In this document: in pieces, positions 46,401 to 54,396 of the stretch
Layout of the letters: each line of letters starts with the position of its first letter
Position numbering within the stretch: position 1 is the first letter of the stretch
From: a virus
Length of the DNA stretch: 64,000 bases
Reading direction: 5' to 3' (one strand)
Virus record (IMG/VR): IMGVR_UViG_3300032401_000001
Span: 1-64,000 of that record
The notes under the pieces: model-generated
What the model saw: only the letters and a program-made list of their open reading frames with translations
The model's database searches: none
What the model was told of the DNA's origin: nothing
Translations under genes and position numbers: made by a program

Positions 46401-47384
46401 CTTCTGCATCTGCCCCGCCGTTTGCACGGCGGCGCGCTGGGTCAGGCCCCGTCCCAGCGGGTGCAACTGTGGACCCGTGACCACGAACTGCCGGGTCATC
46501 TCTTCGAGTTGCTGGCCGTAGGCGCGTTGCCGAACCATCGGGTCAATCGCCGCTTCACCGATGCGCGTCAAACCCAGCGGCTCAGCCCCGAGTGCCCCGG
46601 CTACGCCACCGCCAAAGAATCCCAGTGCGGCCCCGCGCGCACCTCCCATACGAGCGCCCAGAGCTGCACCACCCAGCGCGCCGGGAACCGACCCCGCCAA
46701 CGTCGGGGTCACCGCCATCGCCTGGGCGAAGGCGCGGTTCCCCATGGTCTCCTGCTGCATCTGCTCACGGAACCATGGTTCACCGAAGCGACCACCTGGT
46801 GCCGGACCACCGAAGACCTGTGGCAGCATGCCACCCAGCTGGGGTCCGCCGGGGAAGAGCGGCATGTACGGCTGCGGGATGAACGGCGCCGGCATGGGCG
46901 CGTTGAAGCCCACGGGTGGCACCTGGGGCTGCATCAGCGCGCCCGGAGCAAAGAGCTGGTTCGCCGGTAAGCCGGGGCGGTACATCGCCATCGCCGCCGG
47001 GGTCTGGTAGATGGGGCTGGGAATACCACCGGGACCCGGTAGGCCCATGGTAGGTGTGCCTCCCGCTTGGGTCTGCGCCATGTACTGCGCGATCTGTGCG
47101 GGCAGGTAGTTCTGCTGGATCTGCTGTAGACGCTGGGAGAAGTCGACGGCGAACTGGTTCTGGACCTGGCTATGCTGGTGGGCGGCCTGTACCTGGGTCT
47201 GCATCTGCGCCGCCATCTCTGCGGCGACCTGCCCCGGGTGCTTGGTCTGCGGTTGCTGGAAAGCTTGTGCTACCGGTCCGCCGAATCCTTGAGCACCGCC
47301 GGACGTAGGCAGCAGCCCGACCTGGGCGGCCATGCTGTTGAACCCGGTGATGATCTCGCGCAGGTTCTGGGTCGCGTCGGCCAC
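43470..47384 (-). CDS. Tape measure protein (probable)
   Basis: The longest ORF of the tail block, 1304 aa. It is Ala/Gly/Gln/Met-rich, with long helical parts, a Pro/Gly-rich N-terminus, hydrophobic Gly-rich membrane-like segments (GAALGFFGGGVAGALGA; GAVAGLLAAGPVGAVIGAV) and coiled-coil C-terminus. Length would set tail length. It lies directly after the two chaperone-like ORFs, as in most tailed phages. Identification rests on size, composition and position. Confidence 0.75.
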   Translation of the reverse strand: MADATQNLREIITGFNSMAAQVGLLPTSGGAQGFGGPVAQAFQQPQTKHPGQVAAEMAAQMQTQVQAAHQHSQVQNQFAVDFSQRLQQIQQNYLPAQIAQYMAQTQAGGTPTMGLPGPGGIPSPIYQTPAAMAMYRPGLPANQLFAPGALMQPQVPPVGFNAPMPAPFIPQPYMPLFPGGPQLGGMLPQVFGGPAPGGRFGEPWFREQMQQETMGNRAFAQAMAVTPTLAGSVPGALGGAALGARMGGARGAALGFFGGGVAGALGAEPLGLTRIGEAAIDPMVRQRAYGQQLEEMTRQFVVTGPQLHPLGRGLTQRAAVQTAGQMQKMVEGGEMSEFNMRDVMRITNIAGQRGMMDMAQSGEQISGQVRNIARAVRQFMMIVESPDVQQAMQSMASMRAMGLSVPETMVAARNAQLFSRMAGTTPQALMETAGRHGGMMFQQAGLTAGLGAQAGMGAYGMARQAEAVGTYTPQQLALAGGRQGLAQTMMEGQAAMLNMRYPLMSMLTRGAKGELTIDQERLEDVQSGRASLSQQASGAATNISRLAQMGGVSQERVISEFTSRQRELADEMGRRLGPMGMQMMLIRQGMNVQREFGGNIGLGSALQQLGMGAQQARDLELMAGNRDVWRAAAQQVRADIPRMRQEEMERRQNVIDAGAAATRREMFRPVYEAGEKLGRVGGGLGEMYRGLRTDVASWWTGSDRTTTGAQIVRPSERLSVENRETQRVLERNMLTDKGWERARGAAGGLRPTRGDTPLTAWEELSSMYGGAKDILPMAFGGGLGKAAMVGVGTAILPEASAARESNVAQWARARGGTWGQVAEYAPWAANMFGAGGADRFMMGGGISTAGRAIEKIKGGETFAQQLRREAEDVTKLGAGISKGMGMGEGEMARAQQAQIEALNAAQRGGGGGGGEVNADTMQSIVDRMSGTLAKRQELAQVQGLGAVIPFAGRAKTLSDEEAKKHFIAAASREGVDADAAAKQWDQGAREVVMGRLGHEGGAAAKGALTTTQEAYTGKRARNLEEAQKQAEEQAEKTRTFLGETGTATGTGAVAGLLAAGPVGAVIGAVIGRATRISEKGVKGFEEFAIRTEDDNLMLLASAEALDAKGDSENATKLRDAVKARLAGKPGEYDRLRKDARKPENRPGDPEIQQALRQFGQTMAGLSSEAQVAATQKVRGDSEGVRTAMALQKGADVIAAETGNDRAAIVEEAEKDPKKRAELVRRGFEAGGEGVGGKGVGGAGERAARKQADKLEKFGDEAGRAAGLSGRDVKEFRAATEDLRKTSEYLRSSAVAHTVGRATKD

Positions 47385-47387
47385 TGT

Positions 47388-47768
47388 CTATTCATCCTTG
47401 TGCCAGGGCTTGTCGATCCCCTTGCGGGCGGCGGTACGGCGTGCGGCAAGACGTTGTTCGAAGACTGCTGCACGTCGCTGCTGTTCCGTATTGTCCTCCT
47501 CCTCACTGAAGGAAGCAACCCGCTCGAGCAGGCGCGCATCCCGCATCGCTACTTCTCGTCGCAGCTTCGACTCGCGCTGTAGGTCTTGCAAGCGGCGTTC
47601 GATCTCCTCCGGGTTGAAGATGGTCCCGAAGATGGCCAGTGCGAGCTCCTCCTCCAACCGGCTAACAAAGGCGGCCCCGGCACCGCGCAGCAGCCCAGTG
47701 AGCATACGTCCGGTGTGCACCGTCGTGTAGTACGACGCGATGCGTTCACGCTCGAGCGTCTCCTGCAA
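47388..47768 (-). CDS. Tail assembly chaperone, downstream (T-like) part, probably made by -1 frameshift
   Basis: 126 aa are counted from TTG 47768, the first possible start, but that codon has no ribosome site. The frame is open further upstream and runs, in the -1 frame, into the end of the 47852-48541 gene; read through a -1 shift at the TTTC before the TAG stop, it adds 155 residues (from CTA at 47855). The sequence is charged and helical. The pair lies just upstream of the tape measure, the place where gpG/gpGT-type frameshifted chaperones occur. Independent translation from TTG is the alternative. Confidence 0.65.
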   Translation of the reverse strand: MQETLERERIASYYTTVHTGRMLTGLLRGAGAAFVSRLEEELALAIFGTIFNPEEIERRLQDLQRESKLRREVAMRDARLLERVASFSEEEDNTEQQRRAAVFEQRLAARRTAARKGIDKPWHKDE

Positions 47769-47835
47769 GATGCGATCTTGGACCGAGCCACGAGGCGGCA
47801 GCGAGAGACCCCGAGCGCGGAGGGACGCCCGTGCA

Positions 47836-47858
47836 TAGCCCCGCGGCTGGGCTAGAAA
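47836..47858 (-). other. Candidate -1 programmed frameshift site with hairpin
   Basis: On the minus strand the upstream chaperone frame ends CAT TTC TAG. If tRNA-Phe on TTC slips back one base it re-pairs with TTT and the next codon is CTA, giving entry into the downstream frame. A perfect 6-bp hairpin TAGCCC/GGGCTA with a 7-base loop starts at the stop codon itself (47854-47836). The site is not a canonical X XXY YYZ heptamer, and the hairpin is closer than usual. Confidence 0.45.
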
Positions 47859-48541
47859 TGCTCGGCGACTCCTTCACGCATGATCGCCAAGACGAGCCGA
47901 TCGAACTCGGCCAGCTTGACACTGATCTTGGCGAAGAGCGCGCTGGGCATGCGTTCGACGTAGTGCAGCCGTTCGTCGAACAGCTTGTGCGAGGCCTTCT
48001 CTTCCGTGTCAGCGGTGCTGAACGAGAAGCGCCGACCGTTGGGACCGTTGATGGCGGCGAGCGAAGCCGCGACGTTGTAGCGGATGATGATCTCCTGCTG
48101 CACGTCCTGGTAGATCGGTTGCTGAGCCTGCAGAGCGGCGTGGAGGCGCAACGTATCGAGATGCGCGCGGGTGCGGAAGATCACGCTGGTCCGCTTCGTC
48201 AGCGGGTACTCCTCCTCGTGGTAACCCTTCATCAGCAGATCGTCGATGATCTCCGCCGCTTTCGACTGCTCAATCTTCTGCTCCTCGAGGAACTTGGCGT
48301 AGTCCCGCACCGGCAACAGCGCCTGGCTCATGTCCTCGTACAGCGACAGGCGGCCCTTCGCTTCTTGTTCCTGCTTCGCCGCCTCGGGCGGCAGCTGCGT
48401 CGTGTCGTCGGTGGTCTTCTCGGTGGTTGCAGTGGTGGTGGCGGCAGGTGGCGTTGGTGGCGTTGCCGCGGTGGTCTTGTCACCGGGACGCACGAAGTCG
48501 CCGAGCTTGGGACGTGCTGATGTGGGTTCTGACGTGGTCAT
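47852..48541 (-). CDS. Tail assembly chaperone, upstream (G-like) part
   Basis: A 229-aa protein. The first 60 residues are low-complexity Pro/Thr; the rest is helical with a pattern (RYNVAASLAAING, then MPSALFAKI, KLAEFDRLV) seen in chaperone-like proteins before phage tape measure genes. GGAGG lies some 12 bases before ATG 48541. It is the first gene of the 21-kb minus operon; the gap before it carries a perfect dyad at 48598-48612. Could also be another small tail-assembly protein. Confidence 0.68.
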   Translation of the reverse strand: MTTSEPTSARPKLGDFVRPGDKTTAATPPTPPAATTTATTEKTTDDTTQLPPEAAKQEQEAKGRLSLYEDMSQALLPVRDYAKFLEEQKIEQSKAAEIIDDLLMKGYHEEEYPLTKRTSVIFRTRAHLDTLRLHAALQAQQPIYQDVQQEIIIRYNVAASLAAINGPNGRRFSFSTADTEEKASHKLFDERLHYVERMPSALFAKISVKLAEFDRLVLAIMREGVAEHF

Positions 48542-48597
48542 GTTTGTATGCGTCCTCCGTTTTGTGGTATGAGCTTAGGTGTCGCGGTCCTTCGTAT

Positions 48598-48612
48598 CTT
48601 TACGGCGTAAAG
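48598..48612. repeat. Dyad CTTTAC-N3-GTAAAG in the divergent gap
   Basis: A perfect copy (spacer GGC) lies in the 137-bp gap between the minus tail operon (start 48541) and the plus transglycosylase gene (48679). Placement between divergent operons suits an operator or promoter element. Confidence 0.7.
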
Positions 48613-48678
48613 TAGCCGTCTTCGATAGCAACAACAGACGACACTTACACCCCACAAGGTAAGGGGGACCGAGGACGA

Positions 48679-49257
48679 ATGCAACAGCTCATCGAACTGC
48701 TGTTTATCCTGCTGCGCCTATGGGCACCGTTGCCGACGGCAACTATCCCGGCTGAACCGCTCGAACAACGGGCCTTCCGCCTCACCCAGAACGATCGCTA
48801 CGACCCGCTCATCCTAGTCGCCGCGCAAGAATGGAAGATCGATCCCTTCCTCTTTAAGGGGTTGCTCTTCGCTGAGTCCGGCTTCAAGCCACAGAAGATC
48901 AACCGACTCGGTGCTGCGGGGATCGCTCAGCTGACGGGGGGTGGACGTACCGGTGTCCGCAATGTGCGCTGCATGCGTGGCTTGTGCCGATCTTTCACGT
49001 TGCAAGACGCGCTCAATCCAGAGACTGCGATCCCGGCGGCCGCAGAGTTGCTCGCGTATCTGCGTCGCACCTGTGGTGAAGACCGCATGCTCTCCGCCTA
49101 CAATACAGGCAACTGCAAAGCTCGAGTTCGCGTCTTCGTCAGGGTGGTGACGCAACACACGAACCGATTTCGTACCCTCGGTGGTTTGCCGCCGCTATCG
49201 CTACCACCGACGCGTCCTTCTCGTCTACTTGCCCAGCAGAACCCCCCGAACAGCTGA
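48679..49257 (+). CDS. Lytic transglycosylase (SLT-like)
   Basis: A 192-aa protein with an N-terminal hydrophobic segment (LIELLFILLRLWAPL) that may be a signal or anchor. The SLT fold shows E66 in LLFAESGFKP, GAAGIAQLT and AYNTG. It would cleave peptidoglycan, perhaps late in infection. First gene of the right plus-strand block; GGGGG and GAGGA lie upstream of ATG 48679, and the dyad 48598-48612 precedes it by 66 bp. Confidence 0.82.
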   Translation: MQQLIELLFILLRLWAPLPTATIPAEPLEQRAFRLTQNDRYDPLILVAAQEWKIDPFLFKGLLFAESGFKPQKINRLGAAGIAQLTGGGRTGVRNVRCMRGLCRSFTLQDALNPETAIPAAAELLAYLRRTCGEDRMLSAYNTGNCKARVRVFVRVVTQHTNRFRTLGGLPPLSLPPTRPSRLLAQQNPPNS

Positions 49258-49268
49258 AGGAGCTCCTC

Positions 49269-49529
49269 ATGGCCAATGGTTCTCGCCCAGGTCCGCGCCT
49301 GGTAGCGCACGTCTCTGACGACTCTCTGTTGGTAGTCCAGCGCGGCGTCACCACCATCTGTGACAAGCGGCACACCGACGTGCCACGTTCCATCACGTTT
49401 CTGCCGGCCAACCAGAAAGGCCGACTCCGGCACGTCTGCGCTGGCTGCGCCTACAAGCAGGGCTACGCTGATGCGCTCGCCGCGGCCCGCGACAATCCCG
49501 ACCTGCTCAAAGAGGAGGACGGCGAATGA
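49269..49529 (+). CDS. Small hypothetical protein with Cys pair
   Basis: An 86-aa protein with one CAGC pair near residue 58 and a single Cys near residue 31. AAGGAG precedes ATG 49269. Its end overlaps the next gene by 4 bp (ATGA). Function unknown. Confidence 0.75.
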   Translation: MANGSRPGPRLVAHVSDDSLLVVQRGVTTICDKRHTDVPRSITFLPANQKGRLRHVCAGCAYKQGYADALAAARDNPDLLKEEDGE

Positions 49530-49780
49530 AGCTCGAGGAGATCATCGACATCGCCGACGCGGCCTATCCCGATGACTTCGTGCGGCAGTACTTCAACGAA
49601 CCCGAGAAGAACCACGGCGACAGCCTGGCACGTTTCATCGCCTTTGAGATCATCGAGACCTTCGATGAAGATGGCACCGACGAAAACCAGCTCGCGCAGG
49701 CCATCCACGCCATCGCCAACGGCCGCGATGAGCTGGATCGCGTTCTCGACGCCCTCGGTGCGAAGGCGCGCGATCTGTGA
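49526..49780 (+). CDS. Small acidic hypothetical protein
   Basis: An 84-aa acidic, helical protein coupled by 4-bp overlaps to both neighbours. No family recognised. Confidence 0.75.
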   Translation: MKLEEIIDIADAAYPDDFVRQYFNEPEKNHGDSLARFIAFEIIETFDEDGTDENQLAQAIHAIANGRDELDRVLDALGAKARDL

Positions 49781-50352
49781 ACGAGCTGCGTTACTGCACC
49801 CTCTGCGCCTTGCACGAGCAGCGCAAACACGTCGCCCTCGGTCGGGGCAACGTCCAGAGCCAATTCATGGTCGTCGGCGAGACGCCCGGCAAAGATGAAG
49901 ATGAACAGGGCTTGGCACTTGTCGGGCGCCCGGGGCGCTTGCTGGATGCGCTGCTCATCGCGGCCCAGATTCCGCCGCCGGCGACATTCATCATGAACAC
50001 GGTGCAGTGCGTTCGTCGCGACCCGGACAACTCGCAGAAGATTCTCCCACCAGATGAGCTCGCGACGAAGACCTGTCCCTGGTTGGATCGGCGTCTTCGT
50101 GAACATCCCCCGCTCGTGGTCGTAGCTCTAGGTCGGTACAGCATCGGCTGGTTCAAGGGCTACACCTGGGACACCACCAAGAAACTGCGGGTGAAGAACG
50201 AAGTGAACCGCGTCTTTGTGCATACCCAGGGTTTCACCGTCGTTTCGGCCTACCATCCGACCTACGCCACGCAGCACGGCGCCTGGGCGGCGCGCAGCCT
50301 GCTGCATGGGCTCGAAGTGGCGCGGAAGTGCTATCTCACTCTTCGTAGTTGA
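49777..50352 (+). CDS. Uracil-DNA glycosylase, family 4/5-like
   Basis: A 191-aa base-excision enzyme. GETPGKDEDEQG (34-45) followed by LVGRPGRLLD matches motif 1 of family 4 enzymes; NTVQCVRR and CPWLDRRL hold the later Cys, with C7 and C10 giving four possible iron-sulphur ligands; AYHPTYA is the C-terminal His motif. GTG 49777 overlaps the previous stop. A second UDG-like domain is fused to the phage polymerase. Confidence 0.85.
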   Translation: MNELRYCTLCALHEQRKHVALGRGNVQSQFMVVGETPGKDEDEQGLALVGRPGRLLDALLIAAQIPPPATFIMNTVQCVRRDPDNSQKILPPDELATKTCPWLDRRLREHPPLVVVALGRYSIGWFKGYTWDTTKKLRVKNEVNRVFVHTQGFTVVSAYHPTYATQHGAWAARSLLHGLEVARKCYLTLRS

Positions 50353-50396
50353 TTTCCTCCCGTTGCTCATGGCATAAACAACACCAGGAGCTTCTC

Positions 50397-52469
50397 GTGA
50401 AGTGTACTTGCGGCTATGAAACCCCCGCTGAGCTGGCAGCCCAGAACGAAGGGCGCTGCGCCAGTTGTGGTGGCCCTGTCGAACCTGATCCCATCGAACT
50501 TCTTAGCTGTCCAGCTCTCGGTCTCGTCGAAGAGATTCGTGCCGGGCAGGTCGAGTACGCCCGGGCGTTCGTCGAGATGTTGGATACCCCGGGCAACGCC
50601 TGCGGCGTGTTCCAGGCGGGCTGTGGCATCGGCAAGACGTTCGCCTACGGCGTGCCCGCCGTGCTGCGCCCCACGCGTGTCGTCATCGCTACGGGCAAGA
50701 AGAGCCTGCAGGACCAGCTGGCCAAGAAGGACCTGCCGTTCATGCAGCAGGTCTTCGGACGTCCCAAGCACTTCGTGACCATGAAGGGGAAGAGCAACTA
50801 CGTTTGTCGCTGGATGCTCGAGAAGAACGAAGGACTCTTCCGCGCACAGGGGCAGATGAAGTTGCACGCTGCCTTGACGACGTGGGCCGCGGATACGACA
50901 CACGCCGGTGACCTGGACACCTTTCCAGGCCAGCTGGAGTTCCCCGCGTCGACCTGCACCGCAGACGAGTGCGTGAAGTGCAGCTACGGGGACAAGGGGC
51001 TATGCGGCTATCGGCGCCGGCGCGCTGAACTGCCGGGTGCCGACGTGGTCATCATCAACCACGCCCTGCTCGGCTACGTGCTGCGCTACGGCGCCACCGT
51101 CATCGGTCCGTTCACCATCCTCATTGTCGATGAAGCGCACGTCGCGCCCGGCTTCATCCGCAACGCCTTCTCGCAGGATCTCAGCGAGACCTGGCTGCGC
51201 CACTACATCAACCGGCTGCAGCGCGACGCCATCCTGCACTTCACCGATGCAGCCCGTGACGCCATCGAAGACCGCTGGGCTGCGCTGTTCGCCCAGCTAC
51301 CGACGACGAAGATGCTGCCGGTCGGAGTCCTGGGCGCGGCTGGACACGCCGCCGTGACCGACCTGGAGACGGTGAAGGCCAAGGTTCATGACTACCTAGC
51401 TTCGCGCTGGGGTCACGAAACCGAGGATGGTGAAGTCGACCTCGAAACCATCCAACTCGAACTGCTCAACGAGCGTGACCGGGGCAATGCAGCGCCGCTG
51501 CGGGACTTCTACGCCGTTACCAAGCAGCTCGACAAGCTGCTCGAGAAGCGGCAGACCATCCTCGATACCTACGAAACTGACGACAACTACATCCTCTCGC
51601 AAGAAGACACGAACACCGGGCGCAAGCGCGTCCTGCGGCAACCGGTGAACCTGGCACCGATCACGGGTCCCAAGTTCGCCGGCATCAACAAGGTCCTGTT
51701 CACCAGTGCCACGCTCAGTGCCGAGACTCTAGCGGCGGAGCTGGGACTGCAACCCCGGCACGTGCTGAGCGTACCGTCACCGTTCCCCTACCAGCGCTCG
51801 CTGGTGTACCTGCCGAAGCATCTGCCTCGGCCCGATGACCCCAAGTGGCACAACGCCATCGCTGACGAAGTCGTACAGCTGGTACGCGCCTCGGGGGGCA
51901 ACGCCTTGGTGCTCTTCTCGTCCATGAACGATCTGCGGGAGATTCGCCGCATCGTCGACACCGAGTACGAGCTCGAGTACCCGCTGCTCGCGCAAGGTGA
52001 TGGGCGCCGTGCCCCGGAAGTCTTCGACGAATTCATGCACACTGAACGTGCGGTGCTCTTCGGTTCGAAGTCGTTCTTTGAGGGCATCGATGTCCAGGGC
52101 GAGAAGCTGTCCCTGGTCATCATCCCCAAGTTGCCGTTCCCCTCGCCGGATGACCCGCTGACCAAGGCCAAGAGTGAGCGACTGGGGAGCGGCTGGTTCG
52201 CCGGGTGGAGCTACCCGCAGATGCAGCAAGACGTCCAGCAAGCCGCGGGGCGGCTGATACGTACCCGGGATGACCGGGGCGTAGTGGCCATCCTCGACGT
52301 ACGCATCTGGGTCGGGGGCAACCGTGAGATCGATCCACAGGACATCGGCACGAAGAAGCTGTGGCGCGGCTACGGCTATCAGCTAGTGAAGTCGCTGCCC
52401 TTTCCCAACTGGTCGCCGCGACGCGAGTTGGTGTTCGAGTACTTCAAGATGCTGCGAGCAGCGGCATAG
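50397..52469 (+). CDS. DinG-like superfamily 2 helicase
   Basis: A 690-aa ATP-dependent 5'-3' DNA helicase of the XPD/DinG type. N-terminal zinc ribbon CTCG/CASC (residues 3-24); Walker A AGCGIGKT (74-81); iron-sulphur-type cysteines C137, C187, C192, C195, C203; DEAH 245-248; C-terminal FFEGIDVQG and QAAGRLIRT motifs. GTG 50397 with AGGAG six bases upstream is chosen over the longer open frame. It would unwind DNA or R-loops in replication or repair. Confidence 0.9.
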   Translation: MKCTCGYETPAELAAQNEGRCASCGGPVEPDPIELLSCPALGLVEEIRAGQVEYARAFVEMLDTPGNACGVFQAGCGIGKTFAYGVPAVLRPTRVVIATGKKSLQDQLAKKDLPFMQQVFGRPKHFVTMKGKSNYVCRWMLEKNEGLFRAQGQMKLHAALTTWAADTTHAGDLDTFPGQLEFPASTCTADECVKCSYGDKGLCGYRRRRAELPGADVVIINHALLGYVLRYGATVIGPFTILIVDEAHVAPGFIRNAFSQDLSETWLRHYINRLQRDAILHFTDAARDAIEDRWAALFAQLPTTKMLPVGVLGAAGHAAVTDLETVKAKVHDYLASRWGHETEDGEVDLETIQLELLNERDRGNAAPLRDFYAVTKQLDKLLEKRQTILDTYETDDNYILSQEDTNTGRKRVLRQPVNLAPITGPKFAGINKVLFTSATLSAETLAAELGLQPRHVLSVPSPFPYQRSLVYLPKHLPRPDDPKWHNAIADEVVQLVRASGGNALVLFSSMNDLREIRRIVDTEYELEYPLLAQGDGRRAPEVFDEFMHTERAVLFGSKSFFEGIDVQGEKLSLVIIPKLPFPSPDDPLTKAKSERLGSGWFAGWSYPQMQQDVQQAAGRLIRTRDDRGVVAILDVRIWVGGNREIDPQDIGTKKLWRGYGYQLVKSLPFPNWSPRRELVFEYFKMLRAAA

Positions 52470-52475
52470 GTACGC

Positions 52476-52946
52476 ATGGACTACAAGAAGCGCGCTTGGA
52501 ATGCCGCTTGGGCAGCCTATCGCCTCTGGGCGAAAGGTCTGCGCAAGCTCCGCCTGCAACGGGGCTGGAGTCAACGACAGGTGGCCGTACAGATGATCTG
52601 CTCACGGTCGCAGTACGCGGCGATCGAGTATGGCCACAGCCTGGCGACCTACGCTCAGCTCTACCAGTTGGCGCTGGCGTTCAAGCTGACGCTTCCTAAA
52701 CTACTTTCTATCGCACCTGTGCGCTTCCCGCCGGTGCTAGTCCGTCTGGCCAAGGAGAGAGCAATGCCACGTCCGAAGGGTTCCCGCGTCATCGTCTGCA
52801 ACTCCTGCCACGCACGCCTCGTGGGCATGCCTGGTGACCGCCGCAGCTGTTGTGGGCGGAGCTACAAGATCCCCGCGAAGCCGGCGGCGGCGGCGAAGAA
52901 GCCGCTGAAGAAGCCGGTGTCGAAGAAGCGGGGGAAGAGCGCGTAG
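52476..52946 (+). CDS. Helix-turn-helix regulator fused to a zinc ribbon
   Basis: A 156-aa protein. Residues about 20-70 form an XRE-type helix-turn-helix (LRLQRGWSQRQVA, then YAAIEYGHS). Residues 97-156 form a basic part with CNSC and CCG and a Lys/Ala tail. An internal ATG at 52764 has AAGGAGA upstream, so the zinc-ribbon part may also be made alone. Six bases after the helicase. Likely a phage transcription regulator. Confidence 0.78.
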   Translation: MDYKKRAWNAAWAAYRLWAKGLRKLRLQRGWSQRQVAVQMICSRSQYAAIEYGHSLATYAQLYQLALAFKLTLPKLLSIAPVRFPPVLVRLAKERAMPRPKGSRVIVCNSCHARLVGMPGDRRSCCGRSYKIPAKPAAAAKKPLKKPVSKKRGKSA

Positions 52947-53617
52947 TGGATCTGCCGCGCTTCATCATCGGCGTCGACGAAGCGGGCTATGGTTGCATCG
53001 CTGGCCCGCTCGTCGCCGCCGCCGTAGCTTTCAGCGACGGTCAGGAACGACCGACGGTTACTACGCCCAAAGGGCGCCTGATACCCGTGAAAGATTCGAA
53101 GAAGCTGTCGGACGAGCTCCTCGCGCCCATGGCACAGGTGGTGGCCGGTGTCTGCTGCGGCTACGAAATCCAGCGCGTCGCAGCCCCGACCATCGATGAG
53201 CAGGGACCAGAACAGGCGAAGTTCCAGGCGTTGCAGATGGTGACCAAACGTTTACTGGAGCGCCTACGGTTCTTGTACAGCGCTACGGTCACCTACCGGG
53301 TCATCGTCGATGGCCACGTTCGGTTCGGCGGGTGCGGCTTCGAGTATGACGCAATCCCACGCGCTGACATCACCGTCTGGCAAGTCAGCGCCGCGTCGGT
53401 GTTGGCCAAGAGTGCTCAGCTCGAAGCTATTCGACAGGTGCATCAAGAGTTTCCCAACTACGGCTTCGATAAGCATCACGGCTACCCCACGGAGACGCAC
53501 CTGACGGCCTTGCGTCGCTTCGGCGTGACGCCATATCATCGGCGCAGCTACGGGCCGGTCTCCGCCATCTTGTCCTGTCGCCGCAAGACGGTGGGAGGAG
53601 GTTGGGAATGGGACTGA
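52946..53617 (+). CDS. rnhB: Ribonuclease HII
   Basis: A 223-aa endonuclease that removes RNA from RNA-DNA hybrids. D11-E12 in GVDEAGYG, D122 in VDGHVRF and the later ADITVWQVSAASVLAK and HHGYPT motifs are those of RNase HII. GTG 52946 overlaps the previous stop by one base; the longer frame upstream is a shadow. It would remove primers made by the phage primase. Confidence 0.9.
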   Translation: MDLPRFIIGVDEAGYGCIAGPLVAAAVAFSDGQERPTVTTPKGRLIPVKDSKKLSDELLAPMAQVVAGVCCGYEIQRVAAPTIDEQGPEQAKFQALQMVTKRLLERLRFLYSATVTYRVIVDGHVRFGGCGFEYDAIPRADITVWQVSAASVLAKSAQLEAIRQVHQEFPNYGFDKHHGYPTETHLTALRRFGVTPYHRRSYGPVSAILSCRRKTVGGGWEWD

Positions 53618-53865
53618 CGCCCGCCGAAGAGCAGCTAGTCCAGAAGCGCGTTCCGGATGACATCTGTGCCCGCTGTCGCCGCAAGTTCCGTATCGGTGAC
53701 CGGGTCATGGGAGCGTACATTCTGATCGACCCCCACGCTCACAATCCGCATCGCATCACCGAACGCGGAATCATGTTGGGAACGGACCTGGAGTTCGTTC
53801 ACGTCGATTGCGAAGACCCTCAGCTCACAGGTCGCCGAGCAGCGAAGCTCATCATCCCGGGGTAA
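53608..53865 (+). CDS. Small Cys-pair hypothetical protein
   Basis: An 85-aa protein with a CARC pair near residue 23. GGAGGAGG seven bases before ATG 53608. It overlaps the end of the RNase HII gene by 10 bp. Possible single zinc-binding half-site; function unknown. Confidence 0.75.
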   Translation: MGLTPAEEQLVQKRVPDDICARCRRKFRIGDRVMGAYILIDPHAHNPHRITERGIMLGTDLEFVHVDCEDPQLTGRRAAKLIIPG

Positions 53866-53867
53866 GC

Positions 53868-54356
53868 ATGGCGCGGAAAGCGAAATTGAAAATTCCGCCG
53901 GGACAACAGGACCCGTGGAAGCGACGTCCCGTTCAGGAAGAATCCGTCGATACTGACGAAAGCGTCATCGGCACGCCTTCCAGTGATCATCCCCTCGACC
54001 AAGACCTGAAGCAGGCGATGCCGTTTGTCCTGCGCGCGCCGGGGCAGGACTACACCTTGTTGGTGCTTGACGCCATCGACACTGAAGCCGCCGTGCACGT
54101 GTTGCTACGCGTGGCCCAGAATCCAGCGGTTGACCAGGTGCTCCGCGAAGCCGGCTTCACCCAGGCGACGCGGGCTGAAGCCAGGCCACTTGGCTTCGTG
54201 CTGTTGGATACGGAACGCGTCCTGTGGTGCGCTACGGCGCAGAGTTCAGCCGATGGTTTTCGCCGCTTGGTGCAAGCCCTACTCCAGGAATGTCGACGAG
54301 ACCGCCTCTTCAAAGACCGGCTCGCCGAACTAGGACTGCGACCGTTGCTTCCGTGA
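53868..54356 (+). CDS. Hypothetical protein
   Basis: A 162-aa protein with a basic, Pro-rich N-terminus and a folded C-terminal domain. ATG 53868 two bases after the previous stop. No family recognised. Confidence 0.72.
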   Translation: MARKAKLKIPPGQQDPWKRRPVQEESVDTDESVIGTPSSDHPLDQDLKQAMPFVLRAPGQDYTLLVLDAIDTEAAVHVLLRVAQNPAVDQVLREAGFTQATRAEARPLGFVLLDTERVLWCATAQSSADGFRRLVQALLQECRRDRLFKDRLAELGLRPLLP

Positions 54357-54396
54357 CCTGAGCCGTCCATCATGCAACTGAACCAAGGAGTCTTCG

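Noticed and set aside
47549-47836. Minus ORF starting ATG 47836 as the second chaperone
   Set aside because: Reads Arg/Ser-rich in a different frame from the 47388 ORF; the latter has the more protein-like sequence.
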